Assembly: GCA_030748805.1 (NCBI GenBank)
Contig: JASMLG010000098.1
Coordinates: 27,579-91,578 of the forward strand
Source of the DNA: Phycisphaerales bacterium
Lineage (GTDB): Bacteria > Planctomycetota > Phycisphaerae > Phycisphaerales > SM1A02
Length of the DNA stretch: 64,000 nt
Reading direction: 5' to 3'
Below the pieces are notes generated by a model. That model was not told the origin of the DNA, searched no databases, and saw only the letters and a list, made by a program, of their open reading frames with translations. Made by a program: the position numbers and the translations under genes. Shown one piece after another: positions 54,501 to 62,246 of this stretch (positions within the stretch are counted from its first letter, which is position 1; every line of letters begins with the position of its first letter).

Positions 54501-55334
54501 CTCTGGAAGGTCGTTAAAAAGTTGAATCATCTTCTCTGGCGACTTAATGTAAAGTTCTTTTGAATACTTCAGTCGATCTGGGTCGTCCTTCTTTTTCTGC
54601 ATTGAAATACAACACAAGGTGTCGTGTACATTCCAATCACCTTCTTCTAAAAAATGTGCGTCGTTGTCGCAAACAATAGGCAAGTGTAGTTCTTCAGCAA
54701 GTTTAACCAAATAGGGATTAATTGCTGTTTGCTCATTTGTGTCGTGTCTCTGAAGTTCAATATAAAATCTTGGTTCGCCATTTTTGTTAGGAGAAAAAGT
54801 TTTTGCATGCCAAGACGCTTCTTCTATGGCAAGTTTCCAATGCGATTCATCGTTGCTTTCAACATAGTTACACAGGTGGTAGGCAATAGAACTTCCAAGA
54901 TGCCCGTTTATAGCAATTAATCCATCGGACCACTGTTCAAGGGTTTCTTTATCCATTCTTGGTTTGTAATAAAAACCATTTAAATAAGAATCAGAACTTA
55001 ATTTTACAAGGTTCTTCCAACCGACATTGTTTTCTGCAAGAAGCACCAAATGAAACCCACTATCTCGTATACCAGTTGGCTTTCTGTCTTTGCGATCTCC
55101 AATTGCAACGTATGCCTCGATTCCAAGGATTGGTTTAATTTTCGCTTTTGTCGCTTTTGTGTAAAACTCAAAAGCGCCGAACAGGTTTCCATGATCAGTA
55201 ATTGCCACAGAATCCATTCCCATGTCTTTTATGCGCTGTAAAAGGTCGTCAATCTTGTTTCCTCCATCTAATAGCGAGTATTCACTATGAAGGTGAAGGT
55301 GAACGAATGGGTTTTGTTGGGTTTTTGATGTCAC
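51561..55334 (-). CDS. dnaE: DNA polymerase III alpha subunit
   Basis: A 1257-residue replicative polymerase of the DnaE type. An N-terminal PHP domain starts HLHLHSEYSLLDG and has AITDHGNLFG, then the polymerase palm with PDIDIDICQDGRGRVIDF (catalytic Asp cluster; Ile replaces the usual Phe), HVGVHAAGVVI and GYGFNKSHSTGYS. A helix-hairpin-helix and a C-terminal OB domain (with VVGGTISAIRIHV) complete it. GTG 55334 is preferred because AAGGA lies 7 bp before it; an ATG at 55382 would add 16 residues but lacks a Shine-Dalgarno. No intein was seen. It is divergent from a small membrane-protein gene. Confidence 0.98.
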   Translation of the reverse strand: MTSKTQQNPFVHLHLHSEYSLLDGGNKIDDLLQRIKDMGMDSVAITDHGNLFGAFEFYTKATKAKIKPILGIEAYVAIGDRKDRKPTGIRDSGFHLVLLAENNVGWKNLVKLSSDSYLNGFYYKPRMDKETLEQWSDGLIAINGHLGSSIAYHLCNYVESNDESHWKLAIEEASWHAKTFSPNKNGEPRFYIELQRHDTNEQTAINPYLVKLAEELHLPIVCDNDAHFLEEGDWNVHDTLCCISMQKKKDDPDRLKYSKELYIKSPEKMIQLFNDLPEAIENSSKIASRCCVSLDTNKNHAPVVGVTGPDTYEPHKGGDLTEWFKEHCQRFTLHPYDSHVHTDISADDLKRDCDKALLCLCRAGLIWRYGVDGVTDEIKSRLDRELEIISGKSISAYFLIVWDFVDWARQHSIPANARGSGVGTMVGYVLGLSNACPVKYGLLFERFTDPDRSEYPDIDIDICQDGRGRVIDFVRKKYGHVAQIITFGRLKARAAIKDVARVHGLSVGEGQRLANLVPSELNISIDESIKKNDEFLAAYKNSTEVKRVIDTAKQLEYHVRHVGVHAAGVVIATEPLENIVPLCRATGSSDVVTQWDGPTCERVGLLKMDFLGLRTLSTIELCKKLITDSIEDKHIWGAVGKEYNNGSHPLDLERIDLEDQRVLDLFRRGDTAGVFQFESGGMRRLLKNMKPTRLEDLIAANALFRPGPMELIETFCARKNGREKVPVVHDIVDKFTRETYGIMVYQEQVMQIVHALGDISLRDAYSLIKAIGKKKYRVINSSRPRFVDGAVDKGLEQSFANDLFDLILKFAGYGFNKSHSTGYSITAFQTAYLKTYFPVQYMAALLTYESGARKTEDWAPYISDCRKTVFPDHSSEYQHVGFEVGPPDINQSDALFSVAYGDGEEQNNLSGGIRFGLGAVKGTGSAAVSAIVQERESGGKYKSIFDFCSRISAKTVNRSTVEQLIRGGAFDSLHGTDSRASLMVVLDKAISIGASMAKDRQSGQGGLFGGKEIVGSSNDSNAELPRVSPWSQQEKLNNEKEVLGIHVSGHPLDEFDEQIGAWCSHDVESLKNTNDGKRVVVGGTISAIRIHVVRRGTSSGKKMAVLTIQDRTGSVDCVLFSDQYQKFAHLLQQDSVAVVLGKVDRSRGELQMITDRVTTADDCSIYLSKRMELTFHQNDSSGGAMGEMELVSGLIKQAGAAKVSLGAKPAEVVVHVKTGEQVTTIRSQRRVVVEPKLFHQISRVIGKENIRLISIVE

Positions 55335-55394
55335 GTTTGCATCCTTGCGAACGTTTATGATAGCAGCACAAACTGTTATCATGAATGGCTACTT

Positions 55395-55637
55395 ATGCAG
55401 ATAAGGCGGTTTCAATTAGGACTTAACAAAGCGGTTTCTACTCCCGTCAGAATATCGCTATTTGTGTTTGGAGCAATTGTTATCTTGCCCATCTTCGCGC
55501 TGTTTATCCTTGCGGGAACTATTGCAAGCGTTGTATTTGGGGTGCTGTTGTTGATTGGAGTAGTAAACAAAAAACTTCAATCCGTTTTTAATAAGCGTCA
55601 CGACGGAAGAAAAAACGTTCGAATTCGTCGAGAATAA
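55395..55637 (+). CDS. Small membrane protein, unknown function
   Basis: An 80-residue protein with two adjacent hydrophobic helices (about 20-40 and 43-59) and basic ends, the last 20 residues being strongly positive. No family was recognised. It begins divergently 60 bp from the dnaE GTG start. No clear Shine-Dalgarno precedes ATG 55395, which lowers confidence, but amino-acid composition fits a real membrane protein. Confidence 0.55.
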   Translation: MQIRRFQLGLNKAVSTPVRISLFVFGAIVILPIFALFILAGTIASVVFGVLLLIGVVNKKLQSVFNKRHDGRKNVRIRRE

Positions 55638-55737
55638 CACCCACACCCACTTTATTGGCTTGAGGACTCACCCACATCGGTTTACCGCCAGTTTGTTCGT
55701 CGACAACAACGCCACGCCCACTTTGCTGGTGTAACTA

Positions 55738-56664
55738 TTACGACGTCTCTGTATCAACACAGTTGCGATAAGAGTCAATGAGCTGGCTTGTTAACCGACC
55801 AACACCCCCATCACCAATTGGTTCATCTTGCGAGGTTTGGTCGTCGTCGGTTTTAACAGTCGCTCGAATTCCCACAACAGGTAAGACCCCCCAACTAGAA
55901 TTTGTTAAAAACACCTCATCGGCTCCCAGAACTTCATCCAAAACCACCGATTTCTTGTTGGTGCCTACGCCCAAATCATCAGCAATCCCAACAATCACAC
56001 TTCTTGTTACTCCAGGGATAGTGGCAGATGGCTCTTCGTCGATATCTTCTTCACCCCTAGCGGTTGGCGTGAACAGCGTACCGTTTTTAACAACAAACAA
56101 GTTGCTTACGCTACCACCAGTTATATTTGCGCTTGGCGTAAGCCAAATAGCTTCACCGCATTGTTGCATTGCAGCAAGTTGAAGGTTTAGAAGTTTTGAC
56201 CAGTAGTTTAATGTTTTGTGTCCAGCACCAAATTCATATGGGTTTGAACGTCCACTAGCAATTGAAACCGTAACACCATTCTCAAAAAAAGAATCCGGAT
56301 ACTGCGTTGGAGGTTGCGTTTGTATAACAATTGTAGGATCACCCCCACCGCTACTACCTGTTTGTTGAAGCATGTTCAAATCACCACCAGAAATTGTTAA
56401 ACGAACTCTTGCTTCTGGTTGGTTGTTCTCGTTGAGGGTTTGTTGAAGGGCTTCAACAAGTGGAGTGATTTCAAGTTTTTCAGTAAGGCGAAGCATAGAG
56501 GAGGAGTTTGCTAGTCGTTCCATGTGTTCTTTGGCTCGGAAGACAGCCCCGTTTTTTGCACTCATGGTTTCGAATAACCCCACTCCATGTTGAAAACCAG
56601 CATCAAAAACACTTATTTTTGCCATGTCGTCATCCAAGAATGACCCATTAACCCAAACCTTCAT
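55738..56664 (-). CDS. Class IV aminotransferase
   Basis: A 308-residue PLP-dependent class IV aminotransferase, a family that includes branched-chain aminotransferase (IlvE), D-amino-acid transaminase and aminodeoxychorismate lyase (PabC). Visible are FDAGFQHGVGLFETM (start of the domain), HKTLNYWSKLL (the PLP lysine region) and the VSNLFVVKNGTLFTPT stretch. PabC or IlvE cannot be separated by eye. The start is fixed by a 4-bp overlap with the upstream gene. Its operon also carries a membrane protein and PEGA lipoprotein. Confidence 0.88.
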   Translation of the reverse strand: MKVWVNGSFLDDDMAKISVFDAGFQHGVGLFETMSAKNGAVFRAKEHMERLANSSSMLRLTEKLEITPLVEALQQTLNENNQPEARVRLTISGGDLNMLQQTGSSGGGDPTIVIQTQPPTQYPDSFFENGVTVSIASGRSNPYEFGAGHKTLNYWSKLLNLQLAAMQQCGEAIWLTPSANITGGSVSNLFVVKNGTLFTPTARGEEDIDEEPSATIPGVTRSVIVGIADDLGVGTNKKSVVLDEVLGADEVFLTNSSWGVLPVVGIRATVKTDDDQTSQDEPIGDGGVGRLTSQLIDSYRNCVDTETS

Positions 56665-57098
56665 TTTGTATTCACATCCTCGGTATTTCCAGGAAACACA
56701 CCAGCAATTAAAACCGGATCTGTATTTGATAAACAAATTACTCTCAATCCAGCAATTGGCTTTTTGTTTATTTTAAAAACCGCAACGTGGGTTGCGGTTC
56801 CATCACCATAATCTTCATTGTCACCAGATGTTACTACAACACTGTAATCAGAGTCGCTTGTAATCGAATTGTCGTAAACGAGTTGGAGAGATTTTGCTAC
56901 CAAGGGTTCCAAAATAGGGTCAACGACCACCTCGGTAATAATCGAAGGGCTTTTGTGGAACTTTGGTACAAGTTTTGTAACCTCGTCCATTACATGGGTG
57001 GAAACCCTAGAATCTAATCGAGAGGACCACCACGAAACAGCAGCAGCAAGCGCAACTATAACAATAGGGAAAATGTACCGCCTTGATTTATTTAGCAT
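56661..57098 (-). CDS. Membrane-anchored protein, unknown function
   Basis: A 145-residue protein with an N-terminal transmembrane segment (about 8-24) and a globular extracytoplasmic part, likely alpha/beta. No domain was recognised. The ATG at 57098 overlaps the stop of the upstream PEGA gene by 11 bp, and its own stop overlaps the aminotransferase by 4 bp, so the three genes are tightly coupled. A longer reading frame upstream exists but lies within the PEGA gene and has no signal. Confidence 0.72.
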   Translation of the reverse strand: MLNKSRRYIFPIVIVALAAAVSWWSSRLDSRVSTHVMDEVTKLVPKFHKSPSIITEVVVDPILEPLVAKSLQLVYDNSITSDSDYSVVVTSGDNEDYGDGTATHVAVFKINKKPIAGLRVICLSNTDPVLIAGVFPGNTEDVNTK

Positions 57099-57483
57099 CT
57101 TCTTCCGTTGACTCAGTTCGCAAATCCCTAGCACGGGAAAGCAATAATTGCGAGTCATCATTGCGTTGTTCAAGGTCAAAATGCCACACCACCAACGACT
57201 CTAAATTGCTTGAAAAGGACTCTGCAATAATGTCCAAAACAGGAACGTCCCACGCAGGTGATTTTGCCCACCGGGAACCCATTACCGGCTCATAGCCATC
57301 AAGTTCTACGCGAAGGTCATATTCCCCGTAATACAAAAAAGCTAACTCAACGGGAGTTCTTCCAACCTCACGGTCGTTTACCCACACAAGAGCACCGTTT
57401 GGTTCGCTTGTTATTGAGATGGTTCGCTTAACACATCCGCTTAAAACAAGCAAAGAGGTCAGAAGCGTTGTGAGTCGGGTCAT
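57088..57483 (-). CDS. PEGA-domain lipoprotein
   Basis: A 131-residue lipoprotein: signal peptide ending in a lipobox (VLSGC, Cys17), then a PEGA domain (about 22-70) with ITSEPNGALVWVNDREVGRT and YDLRVELDGYEP. PEGA domains are common on envelope proteins and may bind sugars or proteins, but no activity is known. The C-terminal part (about 85-131) is helical, charged and unique to this protein. It heads a three-gene operon. Confidence 0.85.
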   Translation of the reverse strand: MTRLTTLLTSLLVLSGCVKRTISITSEPNGALVWVNDREVGRTPVELAFLYYGEYDLRVELDGYEPVMGSRWAKSPAWDVPVLDIIAESFSSNLESLVVWHFDLEQRNDDSQLLLSRARDLRTESTEEDAK

Positions 57484-57531
57484 GGTCTTGGATTATACAA
57501 CCAGCACAAGGGCGGTACGGTCGGATAGAGT

Positions 57532-58266
57532 TTAATCGAACTCATCTCCTTTAAAAGTAGAGGCCAAATAGTGTTTGCGAACCAAATCGTCATTAATAAT
57601 AGTTTTTGGTTCCCCGTCCATTAAATTTTTCCCATCATCAATAATATAAGCACGATCGCAAATATGCAGCGTTTGTTGTACTGCGTGGTCTGTAACGAGA
57701 ATTGCTATTCCGGATTCAGCCAATTTTCTAACCTCTTTTTGTACATCTTCAACAGTGTGTGGGTCAACAGCCGCAAACGGCTCATCTAACAAAATAAGTT
57801 TTGGCCTAGTAATAAGAGACCGTGCTATTTCTAGCCGCCTTCTTTCCCCCCCACTACACGTGCGGGCAAGTTGGTTCCTCGTGTGTTCTAGGTGAAACTG
57901 TTTAAGAAGTGACTCGCATCGCTGTTTCTGAACCAATTTTGGAATTGGTAGCGTTTCAAGTATTGTCAAAAGGTTGTCTTCGCAAGTCATACCACGAAAC
58001 ACACTTGGTTCTTGTGCCAGATACCCCATTCCTCTGCGGGCGTGTTGGTACATTGGAAGATACGTTACATCTTCACCATCAAACATGACCTGCCCGCTCT
58101 CTGGAGAAATCATTCCGATCATCATTCTGAAGGAAGTGGTTTTACCAGCACCATTTGGTCCAAGCAAGCCAACGATTTCTCCCTCGTTGATTTTTAGACA
58201 TACCTTATTTACAACCCTGCGACCACCATAACTTTTTACCAAATTGGTAGCGGTTAATATCGGCAT
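57532..58266 (-). CDS. lptB: Lipopolysaccharide export ABC ATPase LptB
   Basis: A 244-residue cytoplasmic ABC ATPase. Walker A GPNGAGKTT is at 36-44, the signature CSGGERRRLEIARSL is complete, the Walker B LILLDEPFAAVDP and switch VTDHAVQQ match LptB. With LptF and LptG it powers LPS transport. The presence suggests a true outer membrane with LPS-like glycolipid. The ATG at 58266 is 1 bp after the upstream gene stop. No lptA or lptC is recognisable beside it, though they normally lie there, so a divergent LptC or unrelated operon partner is possible. Confidence 0.93.
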   Translation of the reverse strand: MPILTATNLVKSYGGRRVVNKVCLKINEGEIVGLLGPNGAGKTTSFRMMIGMISPESGQVMFDGEDVTYLPMYQHARRGMGYLAQEPSVFRGMTCEDNLLTILETLPIPKLVQKQRCESLLKQFHLEHTRNQLARTCSGGERRRLEIARSLITRPKLILLDEPFAAVDPHTVEDVQKEVRKLAESGIAILVTDHAVQQTLHICDRAYIIDDGKNLMDGEPKTIINDDLVRKHYLASTFKGDEFD

Positions 58267-58267
58267 A

Positions 58268-59038
58268 CTACTCGTCCAGAGGGCTTTCTTCTTGATCGCT
58301 TTCAACAACACCCCTTGCAAGTGGTGTCCATTGATCGGGATAAAACCGATGGGCAATTTTTCCAATTATTAGATGCATGTCTTGATAAATATAGTCATCG
58401 AGCAAAATTCTTTTCCCATCCCCTGTAATTACTTTTGCGGTCCAAGTGGTCCTTGCATTGCCTGTCTTTGCAATCCACCTTGACATATCGATATCATTAA
58501 TTTCTTCAGAATCCCAAGAACCCTCTGGGGTTGTTAGTTTTCCGTCGTCATCAAGTGAATATGATTTCGCTTTTTTTTTCATTACGGAGTATTTCCACAA
58601 GTAATAAAACCCAAATGGTAAACACAAAATAAACATCCACTGAATAGGTCGGTCATATTTACTTGGAGCAATTACCCTTCCGTATCGAGTTAAATAATCG
58701 TCAACAACCTCCATGCTCTCAAGTTGTAATTCTACTCCCCCATTTTTAAGACCATCTAATACGACCACCAGAGAATTAATCCAACCATCTTCAAAAACAT
58801 TGTTGTCAATAGCGGCACCAAAAGCGACAATTGCCTCATCTCTTTTTTCTGAGCCGGGCAGAGAATCAAGACCATCTTTACCCAATCTCATAAGAGCGGC
58901 GACATTTGACTCCGCTTCATCTTGTGGAATGGCAACGGTGTAGTCCCATATACCCCACAAGCCAAGCACTATGCAAACGATTGCCATAATTATTGTCTTT
59001 ATCCAGTATCGGGCTGATAGTGTTGTTGTAATTGTCAC
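58268..59038 (-). CDS. Two-helix membrane protein, unknown function, upstream of lptB
   Basis: A 256-residue protein with transmembrane segments at about 12-30 and 128-150. The region between them (about 38-120) should be extracytoplasmic and helical; the C-terminal part (about 155-256) has alternating polar and aromatic residues and ends acidic. It could be an unusual LptC-position partner, but its form is not that of LptC. I do not recognise the family. It overlaps nothing; lptB begins 1 bp later, so co-expression is near certain. Confidence 0.7.
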   Translation of the reverse strand: MTITTTLSARYWIKTIIMAIVCIVLGLWGIWDYTVAIPQDEAESNVAALMRLGKDGLDSLPGSEKRDEAIVAFGAAIDNNVFEDGWINSLVVVLDGLKNGGVELQLESMEVVDDYLTRYGRVIAPSKYDRPIQWMFILCLPFGFYYLWKYSVMKKKAKSYSLDDDGKLTTPEGSWDSEEINDIDMSRWIAKTGNARTTWTAKVITGDGKRILLDDYIYQDMHLIIGKIAHRFYPDQWTPLARGVVESDQEESPLDE

Positions 59039-59065
59039 AGTTATTAATCCGTATTTGTTTTTATC

Positions 59066-59662
59066 CTACACTCTCTCGCTTTCAAGTGCTTTGCACAAAT
59101 TAATTGCGGACAAATGCGCTTTTATGCTCACAGGAACAGCAGAGAGGTGGGCTAATAAATAATCAAGCTGTCTTTGTTTTGATGAGGACTGGTCAATTTT
59201 GGAAACAACGTATTCTCCAAGCTCAGATACAGCATAATCGAACCATTCACAAGAGGGTTTTGTTTGACTGTTTGGCTCTTCAACATGGACACGTACCGTT
59301 ACCCCTCTTCCGAGAGAAACAACTGGGCAAAGACCAAGGCTTGTTGTTGGTTCTCTACAGAGAACAACAGAATGTATTTTACTTAAACTCAGTTGATTTT
59401 CGATGATTGAAGCGTCTCTTGCTACAAGTGGAGGAGTAACAAGAAACCTGCCTCCCTCGTTAATGTCTTCTACAAGTTCCATGTTGCCAATTATCCGAAC
59501 CCTCTTACCATTTCTGGCCAGTTTAATTTGTGACCTCCTTAAACCAACAAGGTTTTTAAGTTCACAAGACAAGTCAGCCCACGCATGATTAGCGCGCGCC
59601 CGGTCAATTGAGTGAGTGATTTTTTTGTCCTCACCTTTGTTCTTGTTTGTATTATTTTCCAT
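59066..59662 (-). CDS. Unrecognised protein in lptB operon
   Basis: A 198-residue soluble protein with no signal peptide or transmembrane segment and no family I recognise. The first 30 residues are polar and low in complexity, the middle (about 45-160) is beta-rich with a two-strand VRIIGNMELVEDI-type start, and the C-terminal 40 residues look helical. It lies 27 bp upstream of the membrane-protein gene and 20 bp downstream of the Cys-cluster gene, so all belong to the lptB operon. Confidence 0.65.
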   Translation of the reverse strand: MENNTNKNKGEDKKITHSIDRARANHAWADLSCELKNLVGLRRSQIKLARNGKRVRIIGNMELVEDINEGGRFLVTPPLVARDASIIENQLSLSKIHSVVLCREPTTSLGLCPVVSLGRGVTVRVHVEEPNSQTKPSCEWFDYAVSELGEYVVSKIDQSSSKQRQLDYLLAHLSAVPVSIKAHLSAINLCKALESERV

Positions 59663-59682
59663 AAATGTTCCACAGAAAAAAA

Positions 59683-60255
59683 CTATCCCGCATAGTGTTC
59701 GCGCACCTCATCAGCAAGAGCCTCGTTTCCGAACCACAATTTTACTGTTCCAGATGGTTGTATGTGAATTAACAGTGGAATACCTACAGTAATTAAAAAA
59801 AGCGCCTGTTCTTCTCCTTCTCCATCTTTCATTAGAGATGTAATTAATCCAGATAGCGTGTGTTCATCCCCAACCTCAAAAAGAAGAGGATCTCTTGTAT
59901 TCAGTTTTATTGTTGCCGAAGCATCAAACTCTTGCCACGCTTCGTCCCCCGCCATACTAAACGCCACAGCGTCAAAAACAGACCTCCATTTACAAGAAGG
60001 TATCAGTACTGTTTGTCCCTTATGTAATTTATGAATTGCACCAACAAGCGTAGAGATAACATTGCCTGAATCCATCTGGTGGCACTTCCACACGCCTTTA
60101 TCACAGCAATCATGGTCAGAAGAACACAGACAATCGCAGACAGTCGTGCCGCCCTCGGACATTTCAAGAAGAACTTCCTCCTCGCTGCTTTTGTGCGAGG
60201 ATATACCAAGTTCGTTCAGAAGGCTAATAATTTCTTGTTCGGGGATAAATTCCAA
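59683..60255 (-). CDS. Unrecognised protein with N-terminal cysteine cluster
   Basis: A 190-residue soluble protein. Six cysteines lie within 19 residues (40, 42, 44, 50, 51, 58), with His48 and His59 close by, which resembles a metal site or redox cluster but matches no known motif. The rest (about 65-190) is mixed alpha/beta and somewhat acidic, with a VLIPSCKWRSVFDAVA segment. It heads the lptB operon and diverges from the phosphatase gene over about 69 bp. No function is proposed. Confidence 0.68.
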   Translation of the reverse strand: MEFIPEQEIISLLNELGISSHKSSEEEVLLEMSEGGTTVCDCLCSSDHDCCDKGVWKCHQMDSGNVISTLVGAIHKLHKGQTVLIPSCKWRSVFDAVAFSMAGDEAWQEFDASATIKLNTRDPLLFEVGDEHTLSGLITSLMKDGEGEEQALFLITVGIPLLIHIQPSGTVKLWFGNEALADEVREHYAG

Positions 60256-60324
60256 GACACAATTCCGTTTTCGCTATGCGATATGTATGGGTATTCAATA
60301 GGATACCCTCAAGAATTGCAACCG

Positions 60325-60762
60325 ATGACTGCTCCTACCATACTTTTTGTTTGTACCGGCAACACGTGCCGTAGCCCCATGGCGGAAGGTATTGCTCAAA
60401 AATGGCTTGATGACAACGGTTTTGTTGATTGGCAGGCGATTTCTGCAGGTGTATTTGCTGCACAAGGCAGACCAACAAGCGAAGAAACCATTAAAGCGCT
60501 TTCACAACGAGGGATTTCCTTTGAGGGGACAAGCAAGGTGTTGACGGAGGAAGTGGCACACGCCGCAACAGTGGTTCTGTGTATGTCTCAGAGTCACCTG
60601 ATTGCTGCATCGCAATTTACAAACAGCGTTGAGTTGCTTGATCCTTCTGGGGACATTGTTGATCCAATTGGAAAAGACCAGTCGGTGTACGATGCGCTTG
60701 CAGAACAGATGGAACAATTGATTGAAGTAAGATTAAAAACGTTGACTAGTGAAGGAGTATAG
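60325..60762 (+). CDS. Low molecular weight protein-tyrosine phosphatase family
   Basis: A 145-residue LMW phosphatase fold. The active-site loop CTGNTCR (Cys10, Arg16) follows strand one, and the later DPSGDIVDPIG supplies the DP general acid. These enzymes remove phosphate from tyrosines or act as arsenate reductases; the lack of other arsenic genes favours a phosphatase. The ATG at 60325 is chosen because the longer frame upstream is antisense to the neighbour gene. It directly abuts rpiB. Several LMW phosphatases regulate polysaccharide synthesis, but that is not shown here. Confidence 0.9.
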   Translation: MTAPTILFVCTGNTCRSPMAEGIAQKWLDDNGFVDWQAISAGVFAAQGRPTSEETIKALSQRGISFEGTSKVLTEEVAHAATVVLCMSQSHLIAASQFTNSVELLDPSGDIVDPIGKDQSVYDALAEQMEQLIEVRLKTLTSEGV

Positions 60763-61203
60763 ATGCCATTTCAAATAGGAACAATTGCAATTGGGTCAGA
60801 CCACCGAGCAAGAGAGATTGTTGACGGTCTTGTGAATCACCTTGAGGCACTTGGATGGACGGTGCACAAACATTATGGGGGCGATTCGGAATCAGTCGAC
60901 TACCCAAGTATTGCAGATGAGGTAACAAGCGAAATTACTTCGGGCGAAGCAACGTGTGGGATATTAATTTGTGGTTCGGGCATTGGCATGTCGATGGCGG
61001 CAAATAAAGCCGATGGTATTCGGGCTGCTTTGGTGCACGAACCAACAGCAGCAGAAATGAGTCGAAGGCACAATGATGCGAACGTGTTGTGTTTAGCAGC
61101 CAACGGTCCACTTGAGAGCGACTACAACGCTATCGTTGACAGGTGGCTCTCGACCGATTTTGAGGGCGGTCGTCACCAACGCCGCGTCGACCTAATTAAT
61201 TAA
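60763..61203 (+). CDS. rpiB: Ribose-5-phosphate isomerase B
   Basis: A 146-residue sugar-phosphate isomerase of the RpiB/LacAB family, interconverting ribose-5-phosphate and ribulose-5-phosphate. Conserved parts are IAIGSDHRA (start), the Cys in ICGSGIGMSMAANK (the RpiB catalytic Cys loop) and RRHNDANVLCLA. It directly follows the phosphatase gene and the thiamine gene comes 56 bp later, so a small operon is probable. Confidence 0.94.
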   Translation: MPFQIGTIAIGSDHRAREIVDGLVNHLEALGWTVHKHYGGDSESVDYPSIADEVTSEITSGEATCGILICGSGIGMSMAANKADGIRAALVHEPTAAEMSRRHNDANVLCLAANGPLESDYNAIVDRWLSTDFEGGRHQRRVDLIN

Positions 61204-61259
61204 CCCGCGGTCAATTAACATTGTGCGAATGTTCCGCATAGGGCATAACATAAACACCC

Positions 61260-62246
61260 ATGTCAGCCACTCGAATCCTAGATGCAAATATAAACCGAGC
61301 TGCAGAAGGTATGCGCGTCTTAGAGGACATCGCTCGGTTTACACTTGAGAACCAAACACTCTGCTCGTCAATTAAAAATTGCCGCCACGAACTGCGCACC
61401 CAGACGCAGCATTATTCTTCTAGGGACGTTCGGGGCGACGTGGGCACCACGGTATCAACAAAAGCAGAAGCAACCCGCAATTCCCTAAACGATATTGCAA
61501 TAGCCGCAGGAAACCGATGCTCGGAAGCGTTACGAGTTATCGAAGAGTTTTTAAAACTTGAGTGCCCAAAAAACACCGTCGAATCAATCCGCTATGAAAT
61601 GTACGACCTTTCAGCAGAGGTAATTCGTTTACTTGGTGCAACAAACAAACAACAGTGGAAACTTTGTTTTGTGTTAACTAAAGACGACTGTGTTCTTGCT
61701 TGGAAAGACACACTTATCCAGTCCATTGCTGCTGGTTGTGATTGCGTCCAAGTTCGAGAAAAAGAACTTTCAACATGCGATTTAATAATATACGTCAATG
61801 AAGTAAAGCAAATAGCGGACAAGTACGGCGCACAGGTAATAGTAAATGACCACGTCGATGTTTTGTTGGCAACAGGTGTTTCTGGGGTTCATTTAGGCAA
61901 GAACGACATGTCCATTAAAGATGCAAGAAAACTACTTGGTTCAGAATACATCATCGGCAAAACAGCACACACCAACGATGAAATAACCAACGATGCCGAC
62001 TACATCGGAGTTGGCGCCATGTTTGCGTCCAAAACAAAGCCCGACGTTCAAGTTGCTTCTCTTGGATTATTAAAAAATGCTCTGGCTTACAACCACCTTG
62101 CAATTGGCGGCATTACCCCAGAAAATGTTCACGAACTCTATGGTGTTGGATGTAAAGGAATTGCTGTCAGTTCAGCGATAGCAAAATCTCCAACTCCCAG
62201 AAAAATAGTAGAACAATTACTATCACGGGAGGCGCAAATCGCATGA
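61260..62246 (+). CDS. thiE: ThiD2-ThiE fusion, thiamine phosphate synthase
   Basis: A 328-residue fusion. Residues about 4-115 belong to the ThiD2 family (RILDANINRAAEGMRVLEDIARF), which in several bacteria phosphorylates HMP for thiamine biosynthesis, although this N-terminal form is often of uncertain activity. Residues about 130-320 are ThiE, joining HMP-PP and thiazole phosphate: CVQVREKEL, VIVNDHVDVLLATGVSGVHLG, a GKTAHTNDE in place of the usual S-containing motif, and AIGGITPEN. The last 4 bases overlap the antiporter gene. Confidence 0.93.
   Translation: MSATRILDANINRAAEGMRVLEDIARFTLENQTLCSSIKNCRHELRTQTQHYSSRDVRGDVGTTVSTKAEATRNSLNDIAIAAGNRCSEALRVIEEFLKLECPKNTVESIRYEMYDLSAEVIRLLGATNKQQWKLCFVLTKDDCVLAWKDTLIQSIAAGCDCVQVREKELSTCDLIIYVNEVKQIADKYGAQVIVNDHVDVLLATGVSGVHLGKNDMSIKDARKLLGSEYIIGKTAHTNDEITNDADYIGVGAMFASKTKPDVQVASLGLLKNALAYNHLAIGGITPENVHELYGVGCKGIAVSSAIAKSPTPRKIVEQLLSREAQIA

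Noticed and set aside
60079..60324. N-terminal extension of the LMW phosphatase
   Set aside because: It lies antisense to the cysteine-cluster gene and adds 82 residues not found in this family.
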